Source: Andrena cerasifolii
Lineage: Eukaryota; Arthropoda; Insecta; Hymenoptera; Andrenidae
Direction of reading: 5' to 3'
DNA length: 64,000 nucleotides
Assembly (NCBI RefSeq): GCF_050908995.1
Contig: NC_135123.1
Location: 1,488,001-1,552,000, forward strand
The position numbers and the translations under genes were made by a program. Shown in pieces: positions 1 to 12,105 of the stretch. Under the pieces are notes generated by a model. That model made no database searches and had not been told where the DNA came from. It saw only the letters and a program-made list of their open reading frames with translations. The stretch's first letter is position 1; every line of letters starts with the position of its first letter.

Positions 1-167
1 ATATCTTCGGCGTCCGTATCGAAATGTACTTGTTCCACAATTCCTTCGATAATTGGGAAGTCTTGAAAATTTCCTACGTCTTCTTCGTGTATAAAATCAT
101 ACGCAGCAGATGTGCTTGCAAGTGTTTCGTCGTTCGAGGTTCCTGCATGCGTACCTGCTTCCGCCAT
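1..167 (-). CDS. Hypothetical protein N-terminus, runs off left edge
   Basis: An open frame of 55 codons starts at the ATG whose complement is at 165-167, in a good start context (CACCATGG), and is open to the window edge. The protein is acidic and rich in Ala, Thr, Ser, Glu and Asp, with no signal peptide, zinc motif or membrane segment. I do not recognise it. It could be the disordered N-terminus of a transposase or of a host protein, or a chance ORF. The plus-strand ORF at 24-281 overlaps it and looks less like coding sequence. Confidence 0.3.
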   Translation of the reverse strand, partial: MAEAGTHAGTSNDETLASTSAAYDFIHEEDVGNFQDFPIIEGIVEQVHFDTDAED

Positions 168-2632
168 GGTGCCCTGACCTACCGTGAGGCACGCTGCTGT
201 TTTCAATCGTTGCCTGCATGTAAAGGGTCAATAATCAGTAACACGTGGTACATACATAGAAATAAGAAAAACATACATTAGAAAAGAAAAACAGGCATAG
301 TTAAAGAAGATATAGTACAGTAAAGTCTCGATGTAAGCGAAAGCCTCGGAACGAAGTAAGATACCCGTGTGCGTGTGAGATAATACTAACGCAATCAAAA
401 TTTAAAATTAAAACGCGAGTGTGTACCTGACAATTTATATACTCGTTATGTGCAGTCTAATAAAGTTATATATTTGTTCGCAAAAAGATACAACAAACTT
501 TTTTATTGTTGGTTCCATTTTCATGAAACTTTTACCAACATGTTTGTTAGAATGTCCTGATTAAAGAATGATACCAAACACGACCTAAATCGGACAACTT
601 TTACTTATCGTGGATACGAATAATTTTTATTTATATAATTGTCGAGACCATATCGTGTTTGGTGCCATTTTTATCGAAAAATCGTCACAAATATGTTAAT
701 AAAAAATTTATAAAAAAAGAACCAAAAATAAAATAATTTTTATCGCGAACCTCGTTTTGCATCGGTGTTGTCTCTCACCGATTTTCGATTTCGGCTCGGG
801 TATGGCACGATTGGCGCTAGAGGTGATAGAAATTAACACTATTAACAGATACATAGTCATAATTCTAAACGCTAATCGAGACTTTACCGTAGTTCCTATA
901 TTTTTAGAAGGTTGTCTACAGCCTCGAACGTAGGAGAAGAGAGCGAGTGGAAGAAAAAACTGCCGATTGCCCCCACCTTTTTCATTCGCTGTCCTTTTCT
1001 GCGGCCGAAACATATTACCAGTAAATATGTATTATTCAAATTATACCGTGTTTGGTGTCATTTATCATTAGGGAAGTATCACAAATGTTACGATGCTATA
1101 TTCATGAAAATATTGTTATTGCATTACTGTGAATATCATTCTAATTTATCTTCGCGATACGAAGAAGGACGTGATACAAATGTTCTTCTTAGACAACGTG
1201 ATCCTCTCGCTACGCAACCGAAGGACATGCACTTTTGGCTCGTTTTCTTTTCACACGCACACATCTGCGTAACCGTATCCGCTGCTCGCAAGCGAAGGCA
1301 ACCACAAGCTGACATGTCTGCGCTTCGATACGCGGCTGTGTGTGTATGCAGGCACGCGTGCACTTGACCGCGTGTGAAAAGAATACTTTTCGTATTTCAT
1401 TCCTGGGTCATTTCACGCGAAGTCGGACACTTTTCGGAGTAACATTTCGGATTTTGGTGCAACTTGATATGTTGTAGTCTTGAGGGATCTATAAACATAT
1501 CTAGAAGGATTTTTTAAAATGTCAAAAATTGTGGATCTTACAGATCCTTGAAATATAGTGTTTACTTTTTTCCAAAAAATTGTAACTGTTGAACTAACAA
1601 ACTGATAAAAATGACCTTTTAGATGCTTACAATGAAGACATAAGAGTACCTAATAAAAATTATTTCACCCAAAAAAAAAAACAAAAAAAATTTTTGACCA
1701 TTTATTTTGCAATTGTTGTAAATAAATGCAATTTTGTAATTGAAGGCCCCTTTTTAAAAATTTGAAAAAAATGAGGATATAGTCTTATTTGTCCCCTTTA
1801 CGGATCCGTTTTCAGAACTACAGACACTTTAAAATGGCGAAATGAAAATTACTTGAATGTAACGCTGCCTCAAATCACACCGGCTCGACTGGCTGGACCG
1901 TGCAGTGCTCACAGCGGCCAAGTGGCTATATCTGATATTGTTATATTGGGTTCTCGCGAATGGTAAGTATTTGACAAAAACTGAAAGAGGAAAACTTTTA
2001 ATATTTTTTATACCCAACATAATATCTGTGTATCATCTTTTGGAGTTCGCGATATTTTCCGTGACCTGAAGGTGACCTTCAGTTTTTTAAATGGAATGCT
2101 ACATATTTCATTACCCAATATGAAAGTGTATAACTGTCAAGACAAATTCAACTGTATGGTGTACTATGACTTTCTGGTCACGCAAGGTTAGGAATGAAAG
2201 AAATAGATAGTTGTATATTGTAGCACGCACGGCTCATTGTCAGTCTGCCGAGGCGGTGCTGGGCGGCGCAGTGTCACATTCAATTAATTTTCATGTGACT
2301 AATTTTAAAGTGTTCGCGTTTCTGAAAACGTGACCATAAAGAGCACAAGTAGGGTTTTATCCTCAATTTTTTTCAAAATTTTAAATAGTGCCCTGCTAGT
2401 ATAAAATTGCATTTGTTTAAAACAATTGCAGAATAAATGGTCTAAATTTTTTTTTTTTTAAGAGACATAATTTTTATAGCGTACTCTTACTTCCCCAGGG
2501 TAAGCACTCAATAGCTTATTCTTACCTGTCTCTTTGTTCGACAGTTATAATTTAAAGAAAGAAGTCAATTTCCACAATCTTGAAAATTTTCAAATTCGCG
2601 TGGAATGTGTCTCATTGAAAGTCTTGAATACT

Positions 2633-2682
<50 letters not shown>

Positions 2683-4319
2683 TTGGTAATAATATAATTG
2701 AAATGGTACAACATTGTATACGATACACAGGACCATATTTCTACTAAATTATAACCTGAAGGAATAAAAATATTTCCAAATAAACATTTTGTCTTTTTGC
2801 ACATTCGGACAATACGACGCAGAAAGGATAGACAGGCTTTCCAAATCATTATCATATTTTTAACGTTGTACCTCCTAAAATTCAACGAGGGGCTGCAGGG
2901 AGGTATTTCGTTTTATGGGACGTTGTAAAATAACGAAGAAACGAAGGGTCCGAGAAACACGTGTCATTTGCCTTTCGCGAAGTAAACCCTACTTGACCGC
3001 GCCGGTATTGGAGATCCGTCTGGTTCTCGTCAACGAGCACGCTTTCCCGCGCATCACCCTGTCTCTTTAGATAGCTTTTCTAAAGCGTGGGACTGGCCTC
3101 GACTTTCGTTACCCTCGCACAAGGTGAGTCGATGGGGGCGCGAAGCGTTGTTTTCGGTTTTTCGGCAAGGGCTGCCTGCCTGTAGCCCAGATGGGCAAAA
3201 TTTTTGCCTGTACGGCCATTGAGGTCGGTTGGATTTTAGCTTGAGTCAAGAAAAATATAATTACTTTTCTTACGTCCGGACAGATGTTTGTGGTACTCAC
3301 GAATGTATGAAAAATTTCACGATTGATATTGCCAGGAAACGGGACCGAACGTTTTACGGGGCTGGAGACGTTATTCTTCATTGATCATTCAATGTGATCA
3401 AGATCTCGGTTACGTTTGTTTATTTTAGATAAAGTCAACCCCACACATCGATGGGGATACCAATTACATATTACCGGGACGAAATCCCCAAGTAGATACA
3501 TAGCGAGAAATCGAAATACTATCCTGTGACACCTCGATAAAAGAATATACCGTTCTATTACAAAAAAACTAACTTGACCTTGACATCGCTTCCAGTACCT
3601 CATTCATAAAAAAAACAATTGTACCATTATGTCCGATGGAACAGATACCAAACAGTAATATATATATATATATAAAACAATTTTCACTTATTGGAGTAGT
3701 TGGTAAATAATAAAAGGCGTCTCTCGGTTCGAAATTGAATTTGTACGATATAGGTACAGTACTTCCTCGGAACCGGCGTTGAGCTCGTATCGTGAACAGA
3801 GCCCTAATTCCGAGTGTTCGTTTCTCACTTCTTTCTGGCGGAAGGGAGGAGCGAGATGAAACACTGCGTGCGTGATGGCCGTAAGCGCTTACCGTGAGCA
3901 CGAAAATCGCTTCGCAAAATCTTGACGCGAGGACAGAGTGTCAGGCGTCCGAAAGACGGAGCGAGACAAAACATCAACGCGTCGTCTGTCTCGTACCGTC
4001 CTCGCTCGCTTTCAGTGCCTCTCGCTCGCTCTCGTTCCATCTCGCTCTCGCCTTCGCCGGACAAGAGTGAGACAGAAGTGGTGGGGATAGCGAAAAGTCC
4101 GTATCGTGTACACCAAACCGAGCCCGGAACGAGGAAATACTGTATAGGTATTCAGCGAACAGTATTGTCCGATTCTCGCGGTAACTTTGTCGCTGTCGAT
4201 GGGTCGTAAAAGAGACACAGCGTTATTGAGCGGAGGGGGAACGCCTACAGGAGTGGTGGTAACGTGTGCGTGATGACGAAAGCTGACGCACACATTACTA
4301 ATCAGAAATATATGTAGAT
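168..4319. other. Intergenic DNA without a supportable gene
   Basis: AT-rich sequence with only short unrelated ORFs. It contains a GA microsatellite (2635-2682) and two copies of a motif close to CCAAACACGGTATAAATCGG (571-594 and, inverted, 1045-1060) that recurs near 6791, 56521 and 56810, so it is probably part of an old dispersed repeat. Positions 3920-4100 are Arg/Ser-codon rich on the plus strand, but this follows base composition and no domain is visible. Confidence 0.4.
2635..2682. repeat. (GA)n microsatellite
   Basis: About 48 bp of almost uninterrupted GA dinucleotide with one AAA interruption near the 3' end. Confidence 0.95.
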
Positions 4320-5966
4320 CAGAGTTGGGCAAAATGTAATCTAATTACAAATTACAAATTACGATTAAAATGTAATTGTGTAATTCAATTACAGATTACT
4401 TCCTATAATCGTTAATTTAGTTGACCACAATTACAGTACATCGTAATTGTAATTGTGGTCAACTAAATTAACATCGTTATTGTAATTGTAATTGTGCAGG
4501 ACAATTACATAGTAATTGTAATTGTAATTGTGCAGGACAATTACATAGTAATTGTAATTGTAATAGTGCAGGACAATTACATAGCAATTGTAATTGTAAT
4601 AGTGCAGGACAATTACATGGTAATTGTAATTGTAATTGTGCAGGACAATTACATCGTAATTGTAATTGTGCAGGACAATTACATCGTAATTGTAAGTGTG
4701 CAGGACAATTACTATTACTATTACTGCTACTATGAACATTTATTACTATTGAAACGATATTTACGGAATAAATTTTAATAAATGGTAATTGAATACGTAC
4801 CGAAAAAGTCAAAGGATTCAAGACCGGGAATCACACCTTGCATTTTTCATTACCGTTCATAATTTAGTAATGCAATCTTTCCATAATTATTCAACGCACA
4901 AAAACCGAGAGTGAAACTATTGTCTGGTTATATCTGATATTTTGAAGATTTACATCTGGTTTTATCAACGCCTATGTACGCTCTTGTTTGCTTACATTTT
5001 ATCTATCCGGTTCAATGCCAGTGAAGAGTGTTTTTGTATCCTTGTTTGTGTTTTTATGTTCTGTGTGAAGTTTTTGTACTTGAATTATTAATTTTGGAAA
5101 GATTTCATTACTGAATTACGAACGGTAATGAAAAACGCAAGGTGTGATTCCCGGTCTTGAATCCTTTGACTTTTTCGGTATGGATATTCTCCGCCAACAA
5201 GGCTTCGATGGATGCGCCGAAATTTCTGATGAACCGGATTTATTCCGAAGAATACGAGGATCATTCAATCGAAGACTTGAGACGTGCATAGGGCAAGAAG
5301 GCGGTCATTTCCAACATTTGCTGTAACCAGAAGGTTAGATTTTAATACATTGTTACGTTCGTCGCCCCGATCGCAGCTATGCAAGTGACCCCCATTACTT
5401 TTTTCTTGGCTACTCCGCGCGAGCGATCAGCCGGCGGACCGACAGCTGATTATTGTGAGAGCGAGAAAACGATCGATCGAGAAGAGCCATCCACGAACAA
5501 CAATTAATATTTCTATGTTTTTCTTTTACTGAAATTATTATTTTTGCACCAGTTTCATAAAGTTATGACTGACCTACAATTCGGTATCTATAACAAAACC
5601 TTTAAAAATGCTATTGTTTTCGCAGCAACCACTATTTGTTAATTGTAATTGTAATCGTAATTGCCTTGCACGATTACAATTGTGATTGTAATTGCCCTAC
5701 AGTTACATCTGACAATTACAATTGTAATTGTAATTGTAATTGCTTTGCACAATTATAATCGTAATTGTCACTGCCCTGCAATTACATTTGGCAATTACAA
5801 TCGTAATTGTTCAGAGCAATTACATTGTAATTGTTCAGAGCAATTACATTGTAATTGAAATTACATGTAATTGCAATTACTTTTTAATCGGAATTACTCT
5901 GTAATCGTAATGAAAGTAATTGATTACGTAATCAATTACATTTGTAATTGATTATGCCCAACTCTG
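4320..5966. mobile_element. hAT-type MITE expanded by AATTAC arrays and a nested inverted repeat
   Basis: The element starts CAGAGTTGGGCAAAATGTA and ends with the inverted GCCCAACTCTG. The CAG start and GTTGGGCA terminus are shared with two smaller copies at 8902 and 59919. Flanking 8-bp repeats are not evident here. Inside, 4488-4715 is a tandem array of about 36-bp units built from GTAATTGTAATTG and GGACAATTACA, and 5640-5950 is a related, more degenerate array. Between them sits a separate inverted repeat (arms 4798-4871 and 5107-5180). There is no transposase, so it is non-autonomous. Confidence 0.75.
4798..5180. repeat. Inverted repeat nested in the MITE
   Basis: Arms of about 74 bp (4798-4871 and 5107-5180) are inverted copies with a few mismatches around a spacer of about 235 bp. 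No terminal sequence of a known family is obvious. Confidence 0.8.
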
Positions 5967-8180
5967 GTCGCCGACACTTCTTCCGCGCAAGCGGCCTGAT
6001 TGTTGCCAACATAATTGATTATTACTCGGAAGTCGCAAAAAAGTGCAACTTCTCCTTTCGCACATACATTCTTTATACTATAGACTATCAAATAATATAA
6101 GTTTCAAAGATGCCTGACGATTCCGAAAAATGTAACATGCGATTAAAAACGACCATCCCATAATTTCTTATATTTCAGTTGTTTATAACTTTGCATATAT
6201 TTCAATAACATAGAATGAATGCACAATTTCATCTTATAGATAAATGAAAGCATTTTCAATTTTGTGAAGTGTGAATTTATACAAATTATTGACCTTCTAG
6301 TTTCCGCGCGCTCAATAGCTTTTGCTATCATAAAAACGCTGTGTTAATTTTAACTCGGCCCAAAAAAATCGCACAAGAAATTTGTTACTCCCTTCTTACA
6401 CAGGAAAGTAGCCGCCTTCGACTGGTGTAAATGGAATTTATGTAAAAAAATCCATTCTCCCCGTGGAACATCGCAAAGTTGAAGAAAATTTTTTAAAATT
6501 GACCACGTGCTCTTTATATTGCTATAACTTTTCCGAAAAGCAATGCATCTAAAATTTAAAAAAGCGGCTGAAAGTAGAGATTCCACGCTTTCAAACCATA
6601 TTTTCAAAATATCGATAGAACTATTTTTACCGGAGTTATGACCATGTAAACTTGCCCCTATTTTTCGGGCTCCTAGAGGTGATCCTTTAATTAATGTGAG
6701 AGGGTATAACGAAATATAAAATTTCTACATTCCGTCTCATCGGCCCGAAAGTTGCAGGAACGTATTGCTGACAGTTTTCACATAAAAATGAGTCCAAACA
6801 CGGTATAAATCGGATTATTAATTAATTAAGTAAACAATGATGAACGTACGAATGGGAAAAGAATGAATGGGGCAAGCGGGGTAAAGTAATGTCATCCGTT
6901 GCGGTGCGCATAGCATAGACTATGTGTACGTAAAGCGTCAAAGATAGCTGCGTTGATATACATATTTGAAGAATATGAATAATACTATATTATATACAAT
7001 AAAATACCGCGCTACTACTACTGCAACAACGACATCTCAAACTGTGACTTCATACAAATCTGAACCATGACATATAACTTACCTTTCTCGACGCTTTGTA
7101 TTTTTGGACAAACGCTTTGCAGATAACGTAGGCTGCTTCACTTTTGCATCACCCTTCCAATAGCGTCTATTTCTTGCATCTGCGGCTTCCTTCTTTAATT
7201 CCATGGCTATGGAATGATCACACATACTTATCAACACTACGATAACGAACCACGCAGGAATGGAACAATTCACCAATTATGAATATTCCATATGTATCAA
7301 TATTTGCGCAGTAAATAAAACCCCGATTGCTTTCTGCGTCTTCACCGTACTGCAAGCGGCAGAAAACTGATCAGTTAGCATTGTCGCTGCATTAGTTACA
7401 GATGCTGAGAAGCAGAACAAAAGATAGTGTGAAAATGACGGGTATATGCGTTCTATTCCTCTCTTTCCCATTAGGATTGGTGTATGCTGATGCATTTACA
7501 TAGAGTATGTACTTCCGGGAATACTTTTGGGTTGCAGAAATGTACCCAAGAAAGAATTTTGGATTATCCGGTGCATATACTTTTGACGTATCACCTTTGC
7601 GCGTTTGAACTTTTACGCGGGCCGAGATGTGTCGCTCGGTCCTTGGTGCAAGTGAAATACAAAATATTGAGTGAGTGAGAAGGACAGTTTGGGTCCAGAC
7701 AAGCGGTTTCAGGAAAGAATCGCAAGTTGTGTAGTAGGATCACCTACAGGAGTGGTGGTAATGTGTGCGTGAATCGCGCCAGCAATTGTTTTCTGGCAAC
7801 GCTGGCCCTCGAGGCCAACAAAGCCTCGATCGTCAGAAGCACGTGTAACTGTCGAGCAGTGAAGATCGTAAGTACCTTCACGCTTCCTACGCCTGCCCTT
7901 TTCACTATACGTACCTGTTATTATGAAAGTGGTCTAAATTCAAAGTTTTCATTTACATTTTACTTATTTTTTACGTATTATATCAACATGATACATAATA
8001 AACGTGAAGTTCAATTTCTTTCTTTTTCGACTGACGCCATTTTCATACTAACTGACACACTTCTACATTTTACTTCCAACCCAAGACTGTATTTAGACAA
8101 AGTCCGGGTGAAGTTTCATTACCGTCATAGTATTGTTGAAATTTTTTGTGTAAAATCTATCGTGTGAACTGTGATTGTTT
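5967..8180. other. Intergenic DNA without a supportable gene
   Basis: No ORF has a recognisable domain. A GTAAGT donor follows a minus-strand open stretch at 7079-7276, but that stretch has no ATG before its hydrophobic segment. The motif CCTACAGGAGTGGTGGTAAT at 7743 is shared with 4246 and, in diverged form, with 50688. Confidence 0.4.
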
Positions 8181-8183
8181 GAG

Positions 8184-8526
8184 TGTCCGCGTGTTTCTCA
8201 AGCTGCGTATCGCCATTGCGAGGCTGCCTCGCATGGCACACCTCGCGGAGTGGACAGTCTGGAGACTACCTTGACCATGTTTATTTCACGAGGCATCAGC
8301 CGTCGATTTTTCGACGTGTCCAAAGGTGCCTCGCGGCCCCAAGATCAAAAATCGCAGGGCTCCGGCGACGCAAATATCATGCTGGAGGTAGCGCGAGACT
8401 ATCATACGAGCCTGCCTCGCAAAGTGATCATGATCGAGGTAGTCTCCAGACTCTCCATTCCGCGAAGCGTGCCTCGCGCGGCAACCTTGCAATGTCGATA
8501 CGCAACGCTCAGAGATTCGTGTATTC
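8184..8526. repeat. Foldback repeat, about 150-bp arms
   Basis: Positions 8184-8335 and 8380-8526 are diverged inverted copies. Landmarks are GCGTATCG.CATTGC.AGG near the outer edges and AGTCTGGAGACTACCT in both arms. All ORFs in this segment are read from the two arms on opposite strands and are not supported as genes. Confidence 0.75.
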
Positions 8527-8901
8527 ATTCTCACGAAGAATAAGAAAGTTATGTTATAATTTACCCGCGAAATGTCTAAAAAAGGTATATAGATTCGGGT
8601 GCAATAGAGGCTTCCTTTAGTTGAAACTAAAGACAAGTGATACAAATCTAGTTTCTAAACATTACAAGTGGAAAAATCGGAAATCTTAAAATCACAAATG
8701 TCGGACATTTGAAAATACAGATATTTTGAAACTTGATAACCTCACAATTACAAATTTTGGAAATGTTTGAATTTCAAAGCTTTCGAACTTGGAAATTGCA
8801 GCATTTAGAAATCTGAAGATTCTCCTCCTGCGCTAAATGTTGGCTAAAGGAAGCCTATATTGTACCCAAATTGTACCAACTTGATAAACGTGTACTCTTC
8901 T

Positions 8902-9132
8902 CAGAGTTGGGCAAAATATAATCTAATTACAAATTATAAATTACGATTAAAATGTAATTGTGTAATTGATTACACATTATTTTCTGCAATCATTAATTTA
9001 GATAGTTGACAAAATTTATTGTGGTCAACTACCTAAATAAACAATTACAGAAAATAATGTGTAATCAATTATACAATTACATTTTAATCGTAATTTGTAA
9101 TTTGTAATTAGATTACATTTTGGCCAACTCTG
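8902..9132. mobile_element. hAT-type palindromic MITE (copy in unit A)
   Basis: The 231-bp element starts CAGAGTTGGGCAAAATATAA and ends with the near-perfect inverted complement. It is nearly palindromic throughout. Flanks are actcttct (8894-8901) and acgcttct (9133-9140), a 7/8 match that fits the 8-bp target duplication of hAT elements. The unit B copy has the same flanking octamer, so insertion predates the A/B duplication. Confidence 0.88.
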
Positions 9133-9200
9133 ACGCTTCTGCTGCACTTTCAAATCCATTTACGTACAATAGTTTCACTGTTTCTTCGACTCTTTTACAG

Positions 9201-9671
9201 ATACCTGGAAAAGAAAGCGATATTGAGGAGAGAGGAAAGGAAGGGACTCCGTCTCGGGGACGGAGTTCGATACAGCCTCGTAACCCAAGACGGAGTCCAA
9301 CACGTAGCCGGACTCCGTCCTCGCGATGGAGGCGAATGACTAGCCGGACTCCGTCGCGAAGACGGAGTCGAACGAGGAGTCGGATTCCGTCCTCGCGACG
9401 AAGTCATCGAAGCGAAGAAAGTTTATTGTGGATGCGTATGACTCTGCAGTATAAGAAGCAGGTATGTAGATACGTAGGCGATCTCACGCAAACATTTCTT
9501 ACATTCTCACGAAAGTGTGAAAACATTATTGTAGTAATTAAGAAAAGGTTTATTTTCATATTACAGTACAGTGACCTTAGAAAGGAACTAAAGCGGCAAC
9601 GGTATGGTGGGGGAAGAGGAGAAAGAAGGGGAATGGGTGGAAGAGGCGCCAAATTTTTTTTTTTATTTTAA
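9201..9671 (+). CDS. Small SR-repeat/RGG-tail protein, two exons (copy A)
   Basis: Exon 9201-9461 follows an acceptor (TCTTTTACAG) and ends at donor GTATGT (9462). A 105-bp intron ends ATTACAG at 9566 and exon 2 is 9567-9671, joined in phase 0. The first exon encodes Arg/Ser repeats (TPSRGRS, SPTRSRTPSS, SRTPSRRRS), like SR-protein tails. The second encodes a short basic helix (YSDLRKELKRQRY) followed by GGGRGERRGMGGRG, an RGG-type RNA-binding tail. The start exon was not identified, so the first coding residue is uncertain. Paralogues lie at 55534 and 60141. It looks like a transposon-borne nucleic-acid-binding protein; the function is inferred only from composition. Confidence 0.5.
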   Translation: MPGKESDIEERGKEGTPSRGRSSIQPRNPRRSPTRSRTPSSRWRRMTSRTPSRRRSRTRSRIPSSRRSHRSEESLLWMRMTLQYKKQVCRYVGDLTQTFLTFSRKCENIIVVIKKRFIFILQYSDLRKELKRQRYGGGRGERRGMGGRGAKFFFLF

Positions 9672-9748
9672 TTAATTTATTAAATGTACAAATTTAAACA
9701 TATATTTAATCAAACATATTTTTATTCGAAGGCCTTTCATCCGTCAGA

Positions 9749-10077
9749 CATGAATAATTTTCTCGTATTTATTCGTATTTTAGTTGAGTACCATATATTT
9801 AGTCGAGAATGTACGAATAAATACGAGAAAATTATTCATGACCGACGATTAAAATCCCCACGCTTCAAATAAAAATTGGCTCGAGTTATGTAATGCTCAT
9901 TTCTAGTATTTTGCTATATCATTGAGGCAGTAAGAGCAACAACGGACTAACCCACATTTTTTTTTAAATTGAGTTAGTAGCAATAACGTATTCCAATACG
10001 CTGTACTAATCACATAAAATAGGGAAATATATTTTGTTTAATGTAGGTTAATCCGTTGTTGCTCTCACTGCCTCAAT
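9749..10077. repeat. Two consecutive palindromes in unit A
   Basis: Positions 9749-9777 and 9812-9840 are perfect 29-bp inverted copies. Positions 9923-9956 pair with 10041-10077 (GAGGCAGT.AGAGCAACAACGG against its inverse). Unit B keeps both, with small changes. Confidence 0.85.
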
Positions 10078-10796
10078 TATAACATAAATTCGACAGCGAT
10101 TTCAAGTGATGTATGTGTCAGGGTAAAATCATTAATTTAGTAAATGTATACAGTTCCCAGCAGTTCCTAATCAATGTATGCCTAAAATGCATATAACCTA
10201 ACCTCTAATCGTACGAAAATGCAAACATTGACTGCATCACGCTTTTACTGTGGCATATTTATCCACCTAACGCTTCAGTTTTGCTATGATTTTACGTTGG
10301 CAGTCCTCCCGAGTAGGCGCCATCTCGTATTCACTATCTGAACTAAATTTGTCACGTGACTTGCTCTGTATTATCGGCAATATGGCGGAACTCGTATTTG
10401 GGAATGCAATCACGGGCTTACGTTGTTTGTCGTTATATAAGCAAATTTTTAGCTGGGTGAGGTCTCATTCGAAAGAGGAAGGTTCAGTACAGCCCGCTCT
10501 GCTCATCGTTTGAGTCACAAAACTCTTTTAGTGACGTACAAATACTTGGAATCTGCGAGTGAATTTCGCCCACTTTTTCTCTACTTTGGACACTCATATT
10601 ATTACATATCAACACAATCTCTTTGAACCATGAGCAGAGCGGGCTGCATTCAACCTTCATCTTTCGAATGAGACCTCGCCCAGCCCCAACTTTGCTCATA
10701 TATGGACAAACAACGTCAGCGCGCAAACCCATGTTTCGGGCCAGATTATGTCGGTATACAGAGCGCTGCATTACCCGTGTCTACCCCCTTAAAGAG

Positions 10797-12105
10797 CAAT
10801 AGAAATTCCTGGAATACAATTTCAATCTAGAAAGTCAGCAAAATCTTTCCTAGAGTTATCTAATCGTAGCAAGCGAAGAAAGACGGAAAATATACGAAAA
10901 AATTTATGCACCGAGGAACTGATATTCGCCACTGATTCAAAATTGAGAGCTTCAAGGCAAGTAGATGCTTCATTTATGTTAAAGGAGATTACTATGTCAC
11001 CCACGCGAGCAACTAAATATAGGAAAACTCATTCTGCAAAACAAAATGCACAAGAAAAGAGAAAATTAGCAAGTCTACAAGCTCTTTCATTATTTGTTGA
11101 GGCAAAATTATCAAGAAGTCAATACGAAATAATCCAAATGGCTGACAAGAAATTCTTTCCAAGCTACACCATGTTGCAGAAAGCAAAACAGGATTGTTAT
11201 CCTAGTAAAGAATCGTATACAGTAACTGAATCTTCTGCAGAAATAAATTTGCAGGATCTGTTAGACCACACAGCTGCCGGGTTAATATTGCATTTAGAAG
11301 AAGTGCTAAGTAATTTGAACGAAAATGAAAATAGCTTATTAAATTTAACTAGCAAGTGGGGGTGCGATGGATCGCAGCAAAGTCAGTATAAACAGAAATT
11401 TCTAGAAGATACCGACTCAGACGCGAATATATTCCAGACATCTTTTGTGCCACTGCAATTAATTTCCTTAGCAACTAAAACAGTAATTTGGCAAAATCCA
11501 ACACCATCATCCCCGAGATACTGTAGGCCCATGCGTATAAGATTTGTTAAAGAAACAAACGATATAACTAATTCAGAAATAGATTATATACAAACCAAGA
11601 TCAATAATTTGAAAGAAACAAAAGTTGAAGGAAACAGAAATATATCCGTTTCACATACATTATTATTCACGATGGTTGACGGTAAGGTATGTAATGCTGC
11701 TGCAGGCGCAAAATCAACCATGAAATGTTTTATATGCGGCGCTACATCTAAAGAATTTAACAATTTGTCGAAAGAAAAGAAAATAAACCCCGGCTCATTA
11801 AAATTTGGTTTATCTATTCTTCATGCCCGAATAAGACTATTCGAAAACCTTCTGCATGTATTATACAAATTGCCACTAAAAAAGTGGCAAATAAAAATTC
11901 CGAATGAAAAGCATGTAGTGGCAGAAAGGAAAAAGAATATCCAACAGGAATTTAAAACTAAAATGGGCCTTATTATAGATATACCAAAACCCGGATTTGG
12001 AAATTCAAATGACGGGAATAGTAGCCGTAGATTTTTTTCGAACCACCTACTGTCAGCTACAATAACAGGGATTGAGACAGAATTGATATATATACTCCAA
12101 GTCAT
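10797..12105 (+). pseudogene. RAG1/Transib-like transposase fragment, truncated at both ends
   Basis: The frame is open from just after the TTAA at 10793-10796 to about 12105, roughly 436 codons without a stop. Visible motifs in order: KWGCDGSQQSQYKQKF, FQTSFVPLQL, IWQNPTPSSPRYCRP, HTLLFTMVDGKVCNA, a CFICGA zinc-type turn, LKFGLSILHARIRLFE, and MGLIIDIPKPGFGNSNDGN. This order resembles the catalytic region of RAG1 and Transib-type transposases (known family; assignment from memory). The Asp in CDGSQ may be the first catalytic acid. At the place of the RAG1 LHCD motif the sequence reads LHAR. The C-terminal Glu region is absent: after about 12105 the sequence switches to unrelated GC-rich DNA. 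The N-terminus is cut off by unit A. Confidence 0.6.

Larger units (their letters stand above)
8800..10796. mobile_element. Repeat unit A: TTAA-ended element carrying an RGG-tail gene
   Basis: This stretch aligns through most of its length with unit B (59848-62246). The shared order is: left edge, hAT MITE, SR/RGG gene, two small palindromes, a conserved run near 10130-10270, a larger palindrome (arms about 10424-10508 and 10626-10724), and a right edge reading GTCTACCCCC then TTAA. Homology stops at that TTAA in both copies, so TTAA is probably the target site at the right end. No matching TTAA or inverted terminus was found on the left, so the unit may be 5'-truncated. It lies directly against the RAG1-like ORF, which opens at 10797. 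Confidence 0.7.

Noticed and set aside
3825..4332. Arg/Ser-rich ORFs resembling SR proteins
   Set aside because: ORFs occur in several frames on both strands from compositional bias, with no splice or start context.
4431..4821. Repetitive Tyr/Asn/Ile/Val ORFs on both strands
   Set aside because: They are translations of the AATTAC array.
7079..7276. Minus-strand 65-residue ORF with a signal-peptide-like start and a GTAAGT donor at its end
   Set aside because: It has no ATG: the frame opens at TTG right after a stop, and no acceptor lies upstream. The internal ATG loses the hydrophobic segment.
8175..8645. Three overlapping ORFs of 119-145 residues
   Set aside because: They read the two arms of a foldback repeat in several frames.
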